Source: Streptomyces spinoverrucosus
Lineage (GTDB): Bacteria; Actinomycetota; Actinomycetes; Streptomycetales; Streptomycetaceae
DNA length: 64,000 bases
Assembly: GCF_015712165.1 (NCBI RefSeq)
Contig: NZ_JADPZX010000001.1
Coordinates: 1,116,001-1,180,000, forward strand
Direction: 5' to 3'
A program made the position numbers and the translations under genes. The notes below the pieces were generated by a model, which worked only from the letters and a program-made list of their open reading frames with translations, was not told where the DNA came from and searched no databases. This document shows, one piece after another, positions 8,889-16,607 of this stretch (its first letter is position 1; each line of letters starts with the position of its first letter).

Positions 8889-10448
8889 ATGAAGAAACGC
8901 GCAGCCGCGCTGTGCGCCGCCGCCGTCGTGGTGGCCGGGACGTTCACGGCCGTCCCCGCCCGGGCGAGCGCCCCGCACACCGCGAAGCTCACCTGGAAGA
9001 AGTGCGGCACCGAGGACTATCCGACGCTCCAGTGCGCGTCCTTGCAGGTGCCGCTCGACCACGCGAACCCCGACGGGCGGAAGATCACCCTCGCTCTGTC
9101 CCGCGTCCCGCACACCGCGAAGAAGTACCAGGGCCCACTCCTGGTCAACCCCGGCGGGCCCGGTGGCAGCGGTCTGACCCTCGCCGGGTTCGTCGCGTCC
9201 ACGCTGCCCAAGGCGGTGGCGGCCCAGTACGACGTCATCGGCTTCGACCCGCGCGGCGTCGGCGCGAGCAAGCCGGCGCTGAACTGCGCTCCCGGCCACT
9301 CCCAGCCCGTACGCCCCGACTCCCTGCCCACCACCCCGGCCGTCGAGCAGGCCAACCTCACGCGCGCGAAAGCCTTCGCGGAGGCCTGCGGCAAGAAGTA
9401 CGCGCGCGAGCTGCCGTACATCACCACGCCCAGCGCCGCGCAGGACATGGACTGGATCCGGCGCGCCCTCGGAGCGCCGCGGATCAGCTTCTTCGGCTAC
9501 TCGTACGGCACCTACCTCGGCGCGGTCTACGCCAGGCTGCACCCGGACCGGGTGCGGCGCATGGTCCTCGACTCGGTCGTCGACCCCACCGGCGTCTGGT
9601 ACGACAACAACCTCATGCAGGACCACGCCTTCAACGACCGGCACCGGGCGTTCATGGCGTGGGTCGCGAAGTACGACGGCACGTACGGGCTGGGCACCGA
9701 TCCGGAGAAGATCGAGGCCAAGTGGTACGCGATGCGGGCCGCGCTGGCCAAGAAGCCCGCGGACGGCACGGTGGGCCCGGCCGAGCTGGAGGACACGTTC
9801 CTGCCCGGCGGCTACTACAACGGCTACTGGCCGTATCTGGCCGAGGCGTTCGCCGCGTACGTCAACGACAAGGACCCCGCCGCGCTGGTCGAGGCGTACG
9901 AGAACTTCGGCGCGGTCGACGCCGCCGGGGAGAACAGCTACAGCGTCTACACCTCGGTGCAGTGCCAGGACACCGACTGGCCGCGGGACTGGCGGCAGTG
10001 GCGCAAGGACAACTGGGCGGTGCACGAGAAGGCGCCGTTCATGACCTGGAGCAACACCTGGTACAACGCGCCGTGCGCGTTCTGGCCGGCAAGCGCACTG
10101 CGGCCGGTGAACGTGGCCAACGACCAGGTGCCGCCGGTCCTGCTGTTCCAGTCGACGCACGACGCGGCCACGCCGTACCAGGGCGGTGCGACGGTCCACC
10201 GTCTGCTACGCGGCTCCAGCCTGGTGGTCGAGGCGAACGGCGGAAACCACGGCATCACGCTGAGCGGGAACGCCTGCCTGGACCGGCACCTGGAGGCCTA
10301 TCTGACCGACGGCACGGTGCCGCGCGGCCATGACGACGAGGCCGACGCGGTGTGCGCGGCACTGCCCGACCCGAAGCCGCTGACCGCGAAGGTCGCCGGG
10401 GACTCCCGGGGCTCGACGCTGCACCGACTGCTGGGCTTCCGCGGCTGA
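8889..10448 (+). CDS. secreted alpha/beta hydrolase, tripeptidyl aminopeptidase (S33) type
   Basis: The 519-residue protein starts with a signal peptide (MKKRAAALCAAAVVVAG, cleavage probably after the ARASA region near residue 27-28). The oxyanion segment LVNPGGPGGSG is followed by the nucleophile elbow FGYSYGTYLG, and the C-terminal TAP-like domain carries the catalytic Asp in STHDAATP and His in NGGNHG. The family includes Streptomyces Tap/SlpD/SlpE, which trim tripeptides from secreted proteins or hydrolyse other substrates. GGGAGGA lies 4 nt before the ATG. The gene is monocistronic as far as visible. Exact substrate is not readable from sequence. Confidence 0.9.
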   Translation: MKKRAAALCAAAVVVAGTFTAVPARASAPHTAKLTWKKCGTEDYPTLQCASLQVPLDHANPDGRKITLALSRVPHTAKKYQGPLLVNPGGPGGSGLTLAGFVASTLPKAVAAQYDVIGFDPRGVGASKPALNCAPGHSQPVRPDSLPTTPAVEQANLTRAKAFAEACGKKYARELPYITTPSAAQDMDWIRRALGAPRISFFGYSYGTYLGAVYARLHPDRVRRMVLDSVVDPTGVWYDNNLMQDHAFNDRHRAFMAWVAKYDGTYGLGTDPEKIEAKWYAMRAALAKKPADGTVGPAELEDTFLPGGYYNGYWPYLAEAFAAYVNDKDPAALVEAYENFGAVDAAGENSYSVYTSVQCQDTDWPRDWRQWRKDNWAVHEKAPFMTWSNTWYNAPCAFWPASALRPVNVANDQVPPVLLFQSTHDAATPYQGGATVHRLLRGSSLVVEANGGNHGITLSGNACLDRHLEAYLTDGTVPRGHDDEADAVCAALPDPKPLTAKVAGDSRGSTLHRLLGFRG

Positions 10449-10505
10449 GCCGTGAGGTAACGGCCCGTCGGGGGCGTTGTCAGTCCCATGGTCCACCATG
10501 GACGC

Positions 10506-11153
10506 ATGAGTGAGCCGACCAGGATCCCCGCCCCCGACGGGGTCGCCGCCACCACGGAGGACTCGCCCGTGGTCACGGGCAACGGCCTCTTCGTGGCCGC
10601 CTCGGCCACGAAGGAGCCGCACATCCGGGAGCTGACGCTCGCCGACTGCGACCGGGTGGCCGAGATCCGCGTCGGCGGCTGGCAGTCCGCGTACCGGGGC
10701 CTGATGCCGCAGTCCTACCTCGACGCGCTGAGCGTGCCGGAGGACGCGGCACGCCACCGCACCCGCTTCGGGCAGGGCGACGGCAGTGTGGTGAACCTGG
10801 TCGCGGAGCGGAGGGGCGAGGTCGTCGGCTGGGCCTGCCACGGCCCCTACCGGGACAGCGAAGTGCGCACGGCCGACGCCGAGTTGTACGCGATCTACGT
10901 GCACCCCGAGCGGTACGGCGAGGGCATCGGGCAGGCCCTGCTGACGGAGTCGATACGCCGTTGCCGGGCCGCCGGTCACCCCCGCATGCTGCTGTGGGTC
11001 CTCCGGGACAACGCCCCCGCCCGGCGCTTCTACGAGCGGGCGGGCTTCGCGCCGGACGGGGCGCAGGAGCCGTTCGAGGTGGAGGGGGTGAAAGTGCCGG
11101 AGGTGCGGTACGCGCGGGAGTTGGCGGAGACCGGGGAGGACGCCCGGCGCTGA
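10506..11153 (+). CDS. GNAT family N-acetyltransferase
   Basis: The protein of about 215 residues has a GNAT fold: the beta4 strand and pyrophosphate loop ELYAIYVHPERYGEGIGQAL fits the acetyl-CoA binding motif, followed by LLWVLRDNAPARRFYERAGF, the typical alpha4/beta5 region. About 45 N-terminal residues precede the domain. Substrate is unknown. Neither candidate ATG (10506 or six codons earlier at 10488) has a strong ribosome binding site, so the start is uncertain. It converges with the HEAT-repeat gene, with only 10 nt between their stops. Confidence 0.82.
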   Translation: MSEPTRIPAPDGVAATTEDSPVVTGNGLFVAASATKEPHIRELTLADCDRVAEIRVGGWQSAYRGLMPQSYLDALSVPEDAARHRTRFGQGDGSVVNLVAERRGEVVGWACHGPYRDSEVRTADAELYAIYVHPERYGEGIGQALLTESIRRCRAAGHPRMLLWVLRDNAPARRFYERAGFAPDGAQEPFEVEGVKVPEVRYARELAETGEDARR

Positions 11154-11163
11154 CGTACCTCCC

Positions 11164-11745
11164 TCACCCCCGCCGCTGCCCGGGAATCCGCGCGAGTGCC
11201 GCCACCGCGGCCTCCGCCAGGGCCGGATGTGCGAGGGCTTCGTTCAGTACGGGCCTGGCCCGGGTGTCCCCCAGTGCCCCAAGGCCCTCCACGCAGGCGA
11301 GGGCCACGCGGCGGTACGGGTCGTGCGGGCGGAGCCGGCGTCGCAGCGTCGTGATCAGGGCGGGGACGGACTCCGGGGCGCGCAGCTCGACGAGCAGGCG
11401 TACCGGGTGCAGGGCGTAGGCGACGCGCAGTTCGTTCGTGGCGAGGGCGGCCGCCGCGCGGGCGGTGCGTGGATCGCCGAGGCGGGCGAGGGCGTGGGCG
11501 GCGGAGGCGCAGCGCGGTGGGTCGCGGTGGTTGAGGAGGAGGACGAGGGCCTCGAAGGCCCGCCGGTCGCCCGCGAGACCCAGCCGGAACGCCGCCAACT
11601 CCCTGGCCCACAACGGCTGCCCGGGCGCGGTGAGCACGTCGGCCAGTGCGTCGTGATCCTCGGTCGCCGTCAGCCGCTCGTACTGCGCGGAGTCCCCGGA
11701 CTCTTGCCGTAAGCGCTCCGTGAGCGATCGCAACTCTTCGTCCAT
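11164..11745 (-). CDS. HEAT repeat / PBS lyase-like protein
   Basis: The 193-residue protein is made of alpha-helical repeats of about 30 residues containing AFEALVLLLNHRDPPRCASAAHALARLGDPRTARA and similar ALxxLGDxRA patterns, typical of HEAT/PBS-lyase repeat scaffolds. It has no enzymatic motif and probably acts by protein binding. The ATG at 11745 lacks a Shine-Dalgarno sequence, suggesting leaderless translation; the open frame extends upstream only through non-coding-looking sequence. It diverges from the 3-hydroxyacyl-CoA dehydrogenase gene across a 369-nt spacer. Confidence 0.78.
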   Translation of the reverse strand: MDEELRSLTERLRQESGDSAQYERLTATEDHDALADVLTAPGQPLWARELAAFRLGLAGDRRAFEALVLLLNHRDPPRCASAAHALARLGDPRTARAAAALATNELRVAYALHPVRLLVELRAPESVPALITTLRRRLRPHDPYRRVALACVEGLGALGDTRARPVLNEALAHPALAEAAVAALARIPGQRRG

Positions 11746-12114
11746 GACGCGAGAGTACAAACGATCTCGGCTCAAGGGACCTACATCACAAAGACAAGGG
11801 GCTGGCGCGCTCGTTACCCGCGAGTTAAGCTCAGACGAGCGAGTTACCCACTCGCATTCCTGCTTGCGACGGCCTGGTGACGCAGCCGCCGCGAGAGCAG
11901 TCGGTTCGGTACGCCAAGTACCGCTGTACGACTCGGCCACGGGACAGGGCCGGTCGGTCATCACCGTTCTTCGGACGTGTGCACGTCCTCAGCGACGGAA
12001 CCGGGCGTGTGCGCTCGCAGCCCGGCAATCACCCGCACTCCGCACGCACCCGGTGCGCCCTCGGCGCACCGGGCCGCGTTCCCAGTCGTCACCCTCATTT
12101 TCCAGGAGTCCGCG
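11746..12114. promoter_or_regulatory. divergent intergenic region with palindromic repeats
   Basis: This spacer separates the HEAT gene and the acyl-CoA dehydrogenase gene. It contains a quasi-palindrome TTACCCGCGAGTTA (11814-11827, 10 of 14 positions symmetric) and a perfect inverted repeat GCGAGT-TACCC-ACTCGC (11839-11855), sharing the word GTTACCC. They are plausible operator sites for a TetR-type repressor such as the one encoded at 14057. The rest of the region up to the AGGAG at 12104 shows nothing I can name. Confidence 0.45.
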
Positions 12115-13920
12115 ATGGCCACTCCCCTGTCCGACAGCCCTCTGTCCCCGCTCAAGACCATTGCCGTGGTCGGCCTCGGCACCATGGGCACCGGCATCGC
12201 CGAAGTCCTGGCGAAGGCCGGCCGCGAGGTCGTCGGGATCGACATCAGCGAGGCCCAGGCGGTGCGCTGCGTCGCCACTCTGGAGTCCTCCACCGCCCGC
12301 GCCGTCGAGCGCGGCCGCCTGACCGAGGAGGAGCGGGCGGACGCCCTCGCCCGCGTCCGCACCTCCACCGACCTGCGGGCTGCGGCCGACGCCGACCTGG
12401 TGATCGAGGTGGCGCCGGAGTCGTACGAGATCAAGCAGCAGATCTTCCGCGAGCTGGACGGCATCGTGCGCCCGGAGGCGATCCTGGCGACCGGCACCAA
12501 CGCGCTGTCCGTCACGCGACTGGCCGCCGATTCGGCCCGCCCGGAGCGGGTGCTGGGCCTGCACTTCTTCAACCCGGCCCCGGCGATGCGGCTGGTCGAG
12601 GTGGTCTCCTCGGTGCTCACCGCGCCGCAGGCCGTCGCCGCGGTCACCGACCTCGCGATCCAGCTGGGCAAGGAGCCCGTGGCGGTCGGCGACCGGCCCG
12701 GATTCGTGGCCGACGGGCTGCTGTTCGGCTACCTCAACCAGGCCGCCGCGATGTACGAGGCGAAGTACGCCTCCCGCGAGGACATCGACGCCGCGATGCG
12801 GCTCGGCTGCGGACTGCCCATGGGTCCGCTCGCCCTGCTCGACCTGATCGGCATCGACACCGCGCGCACGGTCCTGGACGCCATGTACGCCGCGTCCCGC
12901 GACCGCCTGCACGCCCCCGCGCCGATCCTGAAGCAGCTCAGCGAGGCGGGCCTGACCGGCCGCAAGGCGGGCCGGGGCTTCTACACCTACGAGGCTCCGG
13001 GCAGCGGCACCGTCGTCCGGGACGCGCTGACCCCGCTCTCCGGTGAGCTTCAGGTCCCCGGCCGCCCGGTCCGCTCGGTCGGTGTCGCGGGCTCCGGCAC
13101 CATGGCGTCCGGCATCGCCGAGGTGTTCGCCAAGGCCGGCTACGAGGTGGTCCTCGCCGCCCGCAGCGAGGAGAAGGCGCAGGCCGCCAAGGCCCGCATC
13201 GGCAAGTCGCTGTCCCGCTCGGTCGACAAGGGCCGGCTCACCGCCGAGGCAGCGGCGCAGACGCTGGACCGGATCACCCCTGCGGCCTCCTACGACGCCT
13301 TCGCCGACGTCGATCTGGCGGTCGAGGCCGTCGCCGAGGACCTGGAGGTCAAGCGGCAGCTGTTCGCGGCGCTGGACAAGGTCTGCAAGCCGGGCGCGGT
13401 CCTGGCGACGACCACCTCGTCGCTGCCGGTCGTGGCCTGTGCCCGCGCCACCTCGCGTCCGCAGGACGTGATCGGCATGCACTTCTTCAACCCGGCGCCC
13501 GCGATGAAGCTGGTCGAGGTCGTCCGCACGGTGCTGACGGCCGACGACGTCCACTCGACCGTCCGCGAGGTCTGCGGGAAGATCAAGAAGCACGCGGTCG
13601 ACTGTGGCGACCGGGCGGGATTCATCGTCAACGCGCTGCTCTTCCCGTACCTGAACAACGCGATCAAGATGGTCCAGGACCACTACGCGTCCCTGGACGA
13701 CATCGACGCCGCGATGAGGCTGGGCGGCGGTTACCCGATGGGCCCCTTCGAGCTGCTGGACGTGGTCGGCCTGGACGTCTCGCTGGCCATCGAGAAGGTC
13801 CTGCACCGCGAGTTCCGCGACCCGGGCCTCGCCCCGGCACCGCTCCTGGAGCACCTGGTGGCCGCGGGCTGCCTCGGCCGCAAGACGGGCCGCGGCTTCC
13901 GCGAATATGCCCGGCGCTGA
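12115..13920 (+). CDS. 3-hydroxyacyl-CoA dehydrogenase, tandem-duplicated (3-hydroxybutyryl-CoA dehydrogenase type)
   Basis: The 601-residue protein is two consecutive copies of the about 290-residue short-chain 3-hydroxyacyl-CoA dehydrogenase. Each copy has a Rossmann NAD site (VVGLGTMGTGIAEVLAKAG; VAGSGTMASGIAEVFAKAG), the catalytic-His segment (GLHFFNPAPAMRLVEVV; GMHFFNPAPAMKLVEVV) and a C-terminal helical domain ending in GRKAGRGFYTY or GRKTGRGFREY. Family members reduce acetoacetyl-CoA or oxidise 3-hydroxybutyryl-CoA. AGGAG lies 6 nt before the ATG, so the longer open frame upstream is not used. A strong hairpin follows the stop. Its position beside the ccr operon suggests it supplies C4-CoA intermediates to the ethylmalonyl-CoA pathway; that link is inferred. 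Confidence 0.9.
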   Translation: MATPLSDSPLSPLKTIAVVGLGTMGTGIAEVLAKAGREVVGIDISEAQAVRCVATLESSTARAVERGRLTEEERADALARVRTSTDLRAAADADLVIEVAPESYEIKQQIFRELDGIVRPEAILATGTNALSVTRLAADSARPERVLGLHFFNPAPAMRLVEVVSSVLTAPQAVAAVTDLAIQLGKEPVAVGDRPGFVADGLLFGYLNQAAAMYEAKYASREDIDAAMRLGCGLPMGPLALLDLIGIDTARTVLDAMYAASRDRLHAPAPILKQLSEAGLTGRKAGRGFYTYEAPGSGTVVRDALTPLSGELQVPGRPVRSVGVAGSGTMASGIAEVFAKAGYEVVLAARSEEKAQAAKARIGKSLSRSVDKGRLTAEAAAQTLDRITPAASYDAFADVDLAVEAVAEDLEVKRQLFAALDKVCKPGAVLATTTSSLPVVACARATSRPQDVIGMHFFNPAPAMKLVEVVRTVLTADDVHSTVREVCGKIKKHAVDCGDRAGFIVNALLFPYLNNAIKMVQDHYASLDDIDAAMRLGGGYPMGPFELLDVVGLDVSLAIEKVLHREFRDPGLAPAPLLEHLVAAGCLGRKTGRGFREYARR

Positions 13921-13983
13921 GCGGCCCGGCGACTGGTTCCGAGCGGGTGTGGAGTGGGGAGGACTGCTCGATCCGGCCGGTTC

Positions 13984-14008
13984 TCCCCCGCCCTCCGGAG
14001 GCGGGGGA
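13984..14008 (+). terminator. hairpin after the 3-hydroxyacyl-CoA dehydrogenase gene
   Basis: A perfect 9-bp stem (TCCCCCGCC at 13984-13992 pairing with GGCGGGGGA at 14000-14008) closes a 7-nt loop, 63 nt after the stop. There is no U-tract, which is common for Streptomyces terminators. Confidence 0.65.
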
Positions 14009-14056
14009 AACCCCGGACCTGCGCATCGAGCTGCGCACATGCAGTACGTTCGGGGC

Positions 14057-14866
14057 ATGTCCCAGCCCGCCAAGTCCTCACGTACACCAGCCACGCCCGA
14101 CGCGCCGGAAAGTGCCGCGGGCAGTCGCGCCGCCGCCCAACGGCTCAAAATGCGCCGGGAACTGGCGGCCGCGGCCATGGAGCTGTTCGCGACCAAGGGC
14201 TACGAGGCGACCACCGTCGACGAGATCGCGGCCCAGGCCGGGGTCGCCCGCCGTACCTTCTTCCGCCACTTCCGCTCCAAGGAAGAGGCGATCTTCCCCG
14301 ACCACGACGACACCCTGGTCCGGGCCGAGGCGGTGCTCAACGCGGCACCCGCGCACGAGCACCCGCTGGACACGGTGTGCCGCGGGATCAAGGAAGTCAT
14401 GAAGATGTACGCGGCCCGGCCGGAGATCTCGGTCGCCCGCTACAAGCTCACCCGCGAGGTGCCCACCCTGCGCGAGGCCGAGATCGCCTCGGTGGCCCGC
14501 TACGAGCGCCTCTTCACCCGCTATCTGCTCGGCCACTTCGACGAGCACGCGCACGACGACGACGCCAACGACGACCCGCTGCTGGCCGAGGTCGCCGCGT
14601 CCGCGGTCGTCACCGCCCACAACCACGTGCTGCGGCGTTGGCTGCGTGCGGGCGGCCAGGGGGACGTGGAGGCGCAGCTGGACCACGCCTTCGCGATCGT
14701 GCGCAAGACGTTCGGGGCGGGCATCGGGATAGGGCGTGCCGCGGCTCCGAAGCCGGCACCCGCGTCGGTCTCCACGCAGGGCGAGGTGCTGGTGACGGTC
14801 GCACGCACCGACGCCTCGCTGGACGAGGTCATGCGGACCATCGAGCAGGCGCTCAAGGAGCGCTGA
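14057..14866 (+). CDS. TetR/AcrR family transcriptional regulator
   Basis: The 269-residue protein has a TetR helix-turn-helix (AAMELFATKGYEATTVDEIA then GVARRTFFRHFRSKEEAIF) near residues 40-85 after an unusual about 30-residue Ala/Pro-rich N-terminus, then an all-helical ligand domain. Its gene lies between the acyl-CoA dehydrogenase gene and the ccr operon, both in the same direction, so it is a good candidate repressor for either, probably sensing an acyl-CoA. The ATG at 14057 is preceded only by CGGGG close by; an ATG six codons earlier (14039) is an alternative. A strong intrinsic terminator follows. Confidence 0.87.
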   Translation: MSQPAKSSRTPATPDAPESAAGSRAAAQRLKMRRELAAAAMELFATKGYEATTVDEIAAQAGVARRTFFRHFRSKEEAIFPDHDDTLVRAEAVLNAAPAHEHPLDTVCRGIKEVMKMYAARPEISVARYKLTREVPTLREAEIASVARYERLFTRYLLGHFDEHAHDDDANDDPLLAEVAASAVVTAHNHVLRRWLRAGGQGDVEAQLDHAFAIVRKTFGAGIGIGRAAAPKPAPASVSTQGEVLVTVARTDASLDEVMRTIEQALKER

Positions 14867-14888
14867 ACGCCCCCTCGCCACTGTGATG

Positions 14889-14915
14889 ACGGCCACCCCT
14901 CCGGGTGGCCGTTTT
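14889..14915 (+). terminator. intrinsic terminator after the TetR gene
   Basis: A 10-bp perfect stem (ACGGCCACCC at 14889-14898 with GGGTGGCCGT at 14903-14912) has a 4-nt loop and runs into TTTT. It is a classical Rho-independent terminator, 22 nt after the TetR stop codon. Confidence 0.9.
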
Positions 14916-14926
14916 GGCATGTCAGG

Positions 14927-15253
14927 GGCCCTTTTCGAACGTCTCGGAGAGGCCATTCGATCGATCATCGCTCATTTGTTACGTAAAGATTTCATCTGAG
15001 AGCAGGTTCTGGCACTCAGTGCCTTGCCACCTGACACGCGGTGTCATACGTTGAAGGAGTCCGGGCAACTGTCCCGGCAGGCCCACCGCCTGCGCGTCCG
15101 GACGCCTGCGTCACAGGCAACCTCCCGCGCCAACAAAGCGCTGCCGAACCAAGCACCACCCGCCGAACCGACGGCACTCCCTCATCCCTCAGCAGCATCG
15201 ACGTAACCCTCAGCGCCCTTCCCTCAGGGGCGCTCACCGCCGGAGGCAACACC
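14927..15253 (+). promoter_or_regulatory. ccr operon upstream region with two palindromes
   Basis: The roughly 330-nt region before ccr includes an AT-rich patch (about 14970-14995, TTTGTTACGTAAAGATTT) that may hold the promoter. It is followed by two perfect palindromes: GGCACT-C-AGTGCC (15011-15023) and TGACAC-GCG-GTGTCA (15032-15046). Their spacing, 8 nt apart and just downstream of the AT-rich patch, fits operators of a dimeric repressor. About 200 nt of leader then precede the GTG start of ccr; that leader has no stop in the ccr frame from 15041 on, but no convincing start either. Confidence 0.5.
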
Positions 15254-16597
15254 GTGACCGTGAAGGACATCCTGGACGCGATCCAGTCGCCCGAATCGAC
15301 GCCGGCCGACTTCGCCGCTCTGCCGCTCCCCGAGTCGTACCGCGCGATCACCGTGCACAAGGACGAGACGGAGATGTTCGCGGGCCTCGCGACCCGCGAC
15401 AAGGACCCCCGCAAGTCGATCCACCTGGACGAGGTGCCGGTGCCGGAACTCGGCCCGGGCGAAGCCCTGGTGGCCGTCATGGCCTCCTCGGTGAACTACA
15501 ACTCGGTGTGGACCTCGATCTTCGAGCCGATGTCCACCTTCGGCTTCCTGGAGCGCTACGGCCGGCTCAGCGAGCTCACCAAGCGCCACGACCTGCCGTA
15601 CCACATCATCGGCTCCGACCTGGCCGGCGTCGTCCTGCGCACCGGCCCGGGCGTGAACTCCTGGAAGCCCGGCGACGAGGTCGTCGCGCACTGCCTGTCG
15701 GTCGAGCTGGAGTCCAGCGACGGCCACAACGACACCATGCTCGACCCCGAGCAGCGCATCTGGGGCTTCGAGACCAACTTCGGCGGCCTCGCCGAGATCG
15801 CGCTGGTGAAGTCCAACCAGCTGATGCCCAAGCCGGACCACCTCAGCTGGGAGGAGGCCGCCGCTCCGGGTCTGGTCAACTCCACCGCCTACCGCCAGCT
15901 GGTCTCCCGCAACGGCGCCGGCATGAAGCAGGGCGACAACGTCCTCATCTGGGGCGCGAGCGGCGGACTCGGCTCCTACGCCACGCAGTTCGCGCTGGCC
16001 GGCGGCGCCACCCCGATCTGTGTGGTGAGCAGCCCTCAGAAGGCCGAGATCTGCCGGTCGATGGGCGCCGAGGCGATCATCGACCGCAACGCCGAGGGCT
16101 ACAAGTTCTGGAAGGACGAGCAGACCCAGGACCCGAAGGAGTGGAAGCGTTTCGGCAAGCGCATCCGCGAACTCACCGGCGGCGAGGACATCGACATCGT
16201 CTTCGAGCACCCCGGCCGCGAGACCTTCGGCGCCTCCGTCTACGTCACCCGCAAGGGCGGCACCATCACCACCTGCGCCTCGACCTCGGGCTACATGCAC
16301 CAGTACGACAACCGCTACCTGTGGATGTCGCTGAAGCGGATCATCGGCTCCCACTTCGCCAACTACCGCGAGGCCTGGGAGGCCAACCGACTCATCGCCA
16401 AGGGCAAGATCCACCCGACGCTGTCGAAGGTCTACCCGCTGGAGGAGACCGGCCAGGCCGCCCACGACGTCCACCGCAACGCCCACCAGGGCAAGGTCGG
16501 CGTGCTGTGCCTCGCGCCCGAGGAGGGCCTGGGCGTGCGCGACGAGGAGATGCGCGCCAAGCACCTCGACGCCATCAACCGCTTCCGGAACATCTGA
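15254..16597 (+). CDS. ccr: crotonyl-CoA carboxylase/reductase
   Basis: The 447-residue protein is a zinc-less medium-chain dehydrogenase/reductase with the NADPH fold (VLIWGASGGLGSYATQFALAGGA) and the extended sequence typical of actinobacterial Ccr (SIHLDEVPVPELGPGEALVA, HIIGSDLAGVVLRTG, FEHPGRETFGASVYVT). Ccr reduces crotonyl-CoA with NADPH while fixing CO2 to give (2S)-ethylmalonyl-CoA, feeding C2 assimilation and polyketide extender supply. The GTG at 15254 has GGAGG 7 nt upstream and yields the 447 residues I recall for the family. It is the first gene of a tight operon with ecm, mcl, mch and mcd. Confidence 0.97.
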   Translation: MTVKDILDAIQSPESTPADFAALPLPESYRAITVHKDETEMFAGLATRDKDPRKSIHLDEVPVPELGPGEALVAVMASSVNYNSVWTSIFEPMSTFGFLERYGRLSELTKRHDLPYHIIGSDLAGVVLRTGPGVNSWKPGDEVVAHCLSVELESSDGHNDTMLDPEQRIWGFETNFGGLAEIALVKSNQLMPKPDHLSWEEAAAPGLVNSTAYRQLVSRNGAGMKQGDNVLIWGASGGLGSYATQFALAGGATPICVVSSPQKAEICRSMGAEAIIDRNAEGYKFWKDEQTQDPKEWKRFGKRIRELTGGEDIDIVFEHPGRETFGASVYVTRKGGTITTCASTSGYMHQYDNRYLWMSLKRIIGSHFANYREAWEANRLIAKGKIHPTLSKVYPLEETGQAAHDVHRNAHQGKVGVLCLAPEEGLGVRDEEMRAKHLDAINRFRNI

Positions 16598-16607
16598 GGG
16601 GCGTTGC

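Noticed and set aside
15041..15253. In-frame N-terminal extension or leader peptide of ccr
   Set aside because: The frame is open but begins inside a palindrome, has no good ribosome binding site, and known Ccr proteins match the GTG start at 15254.
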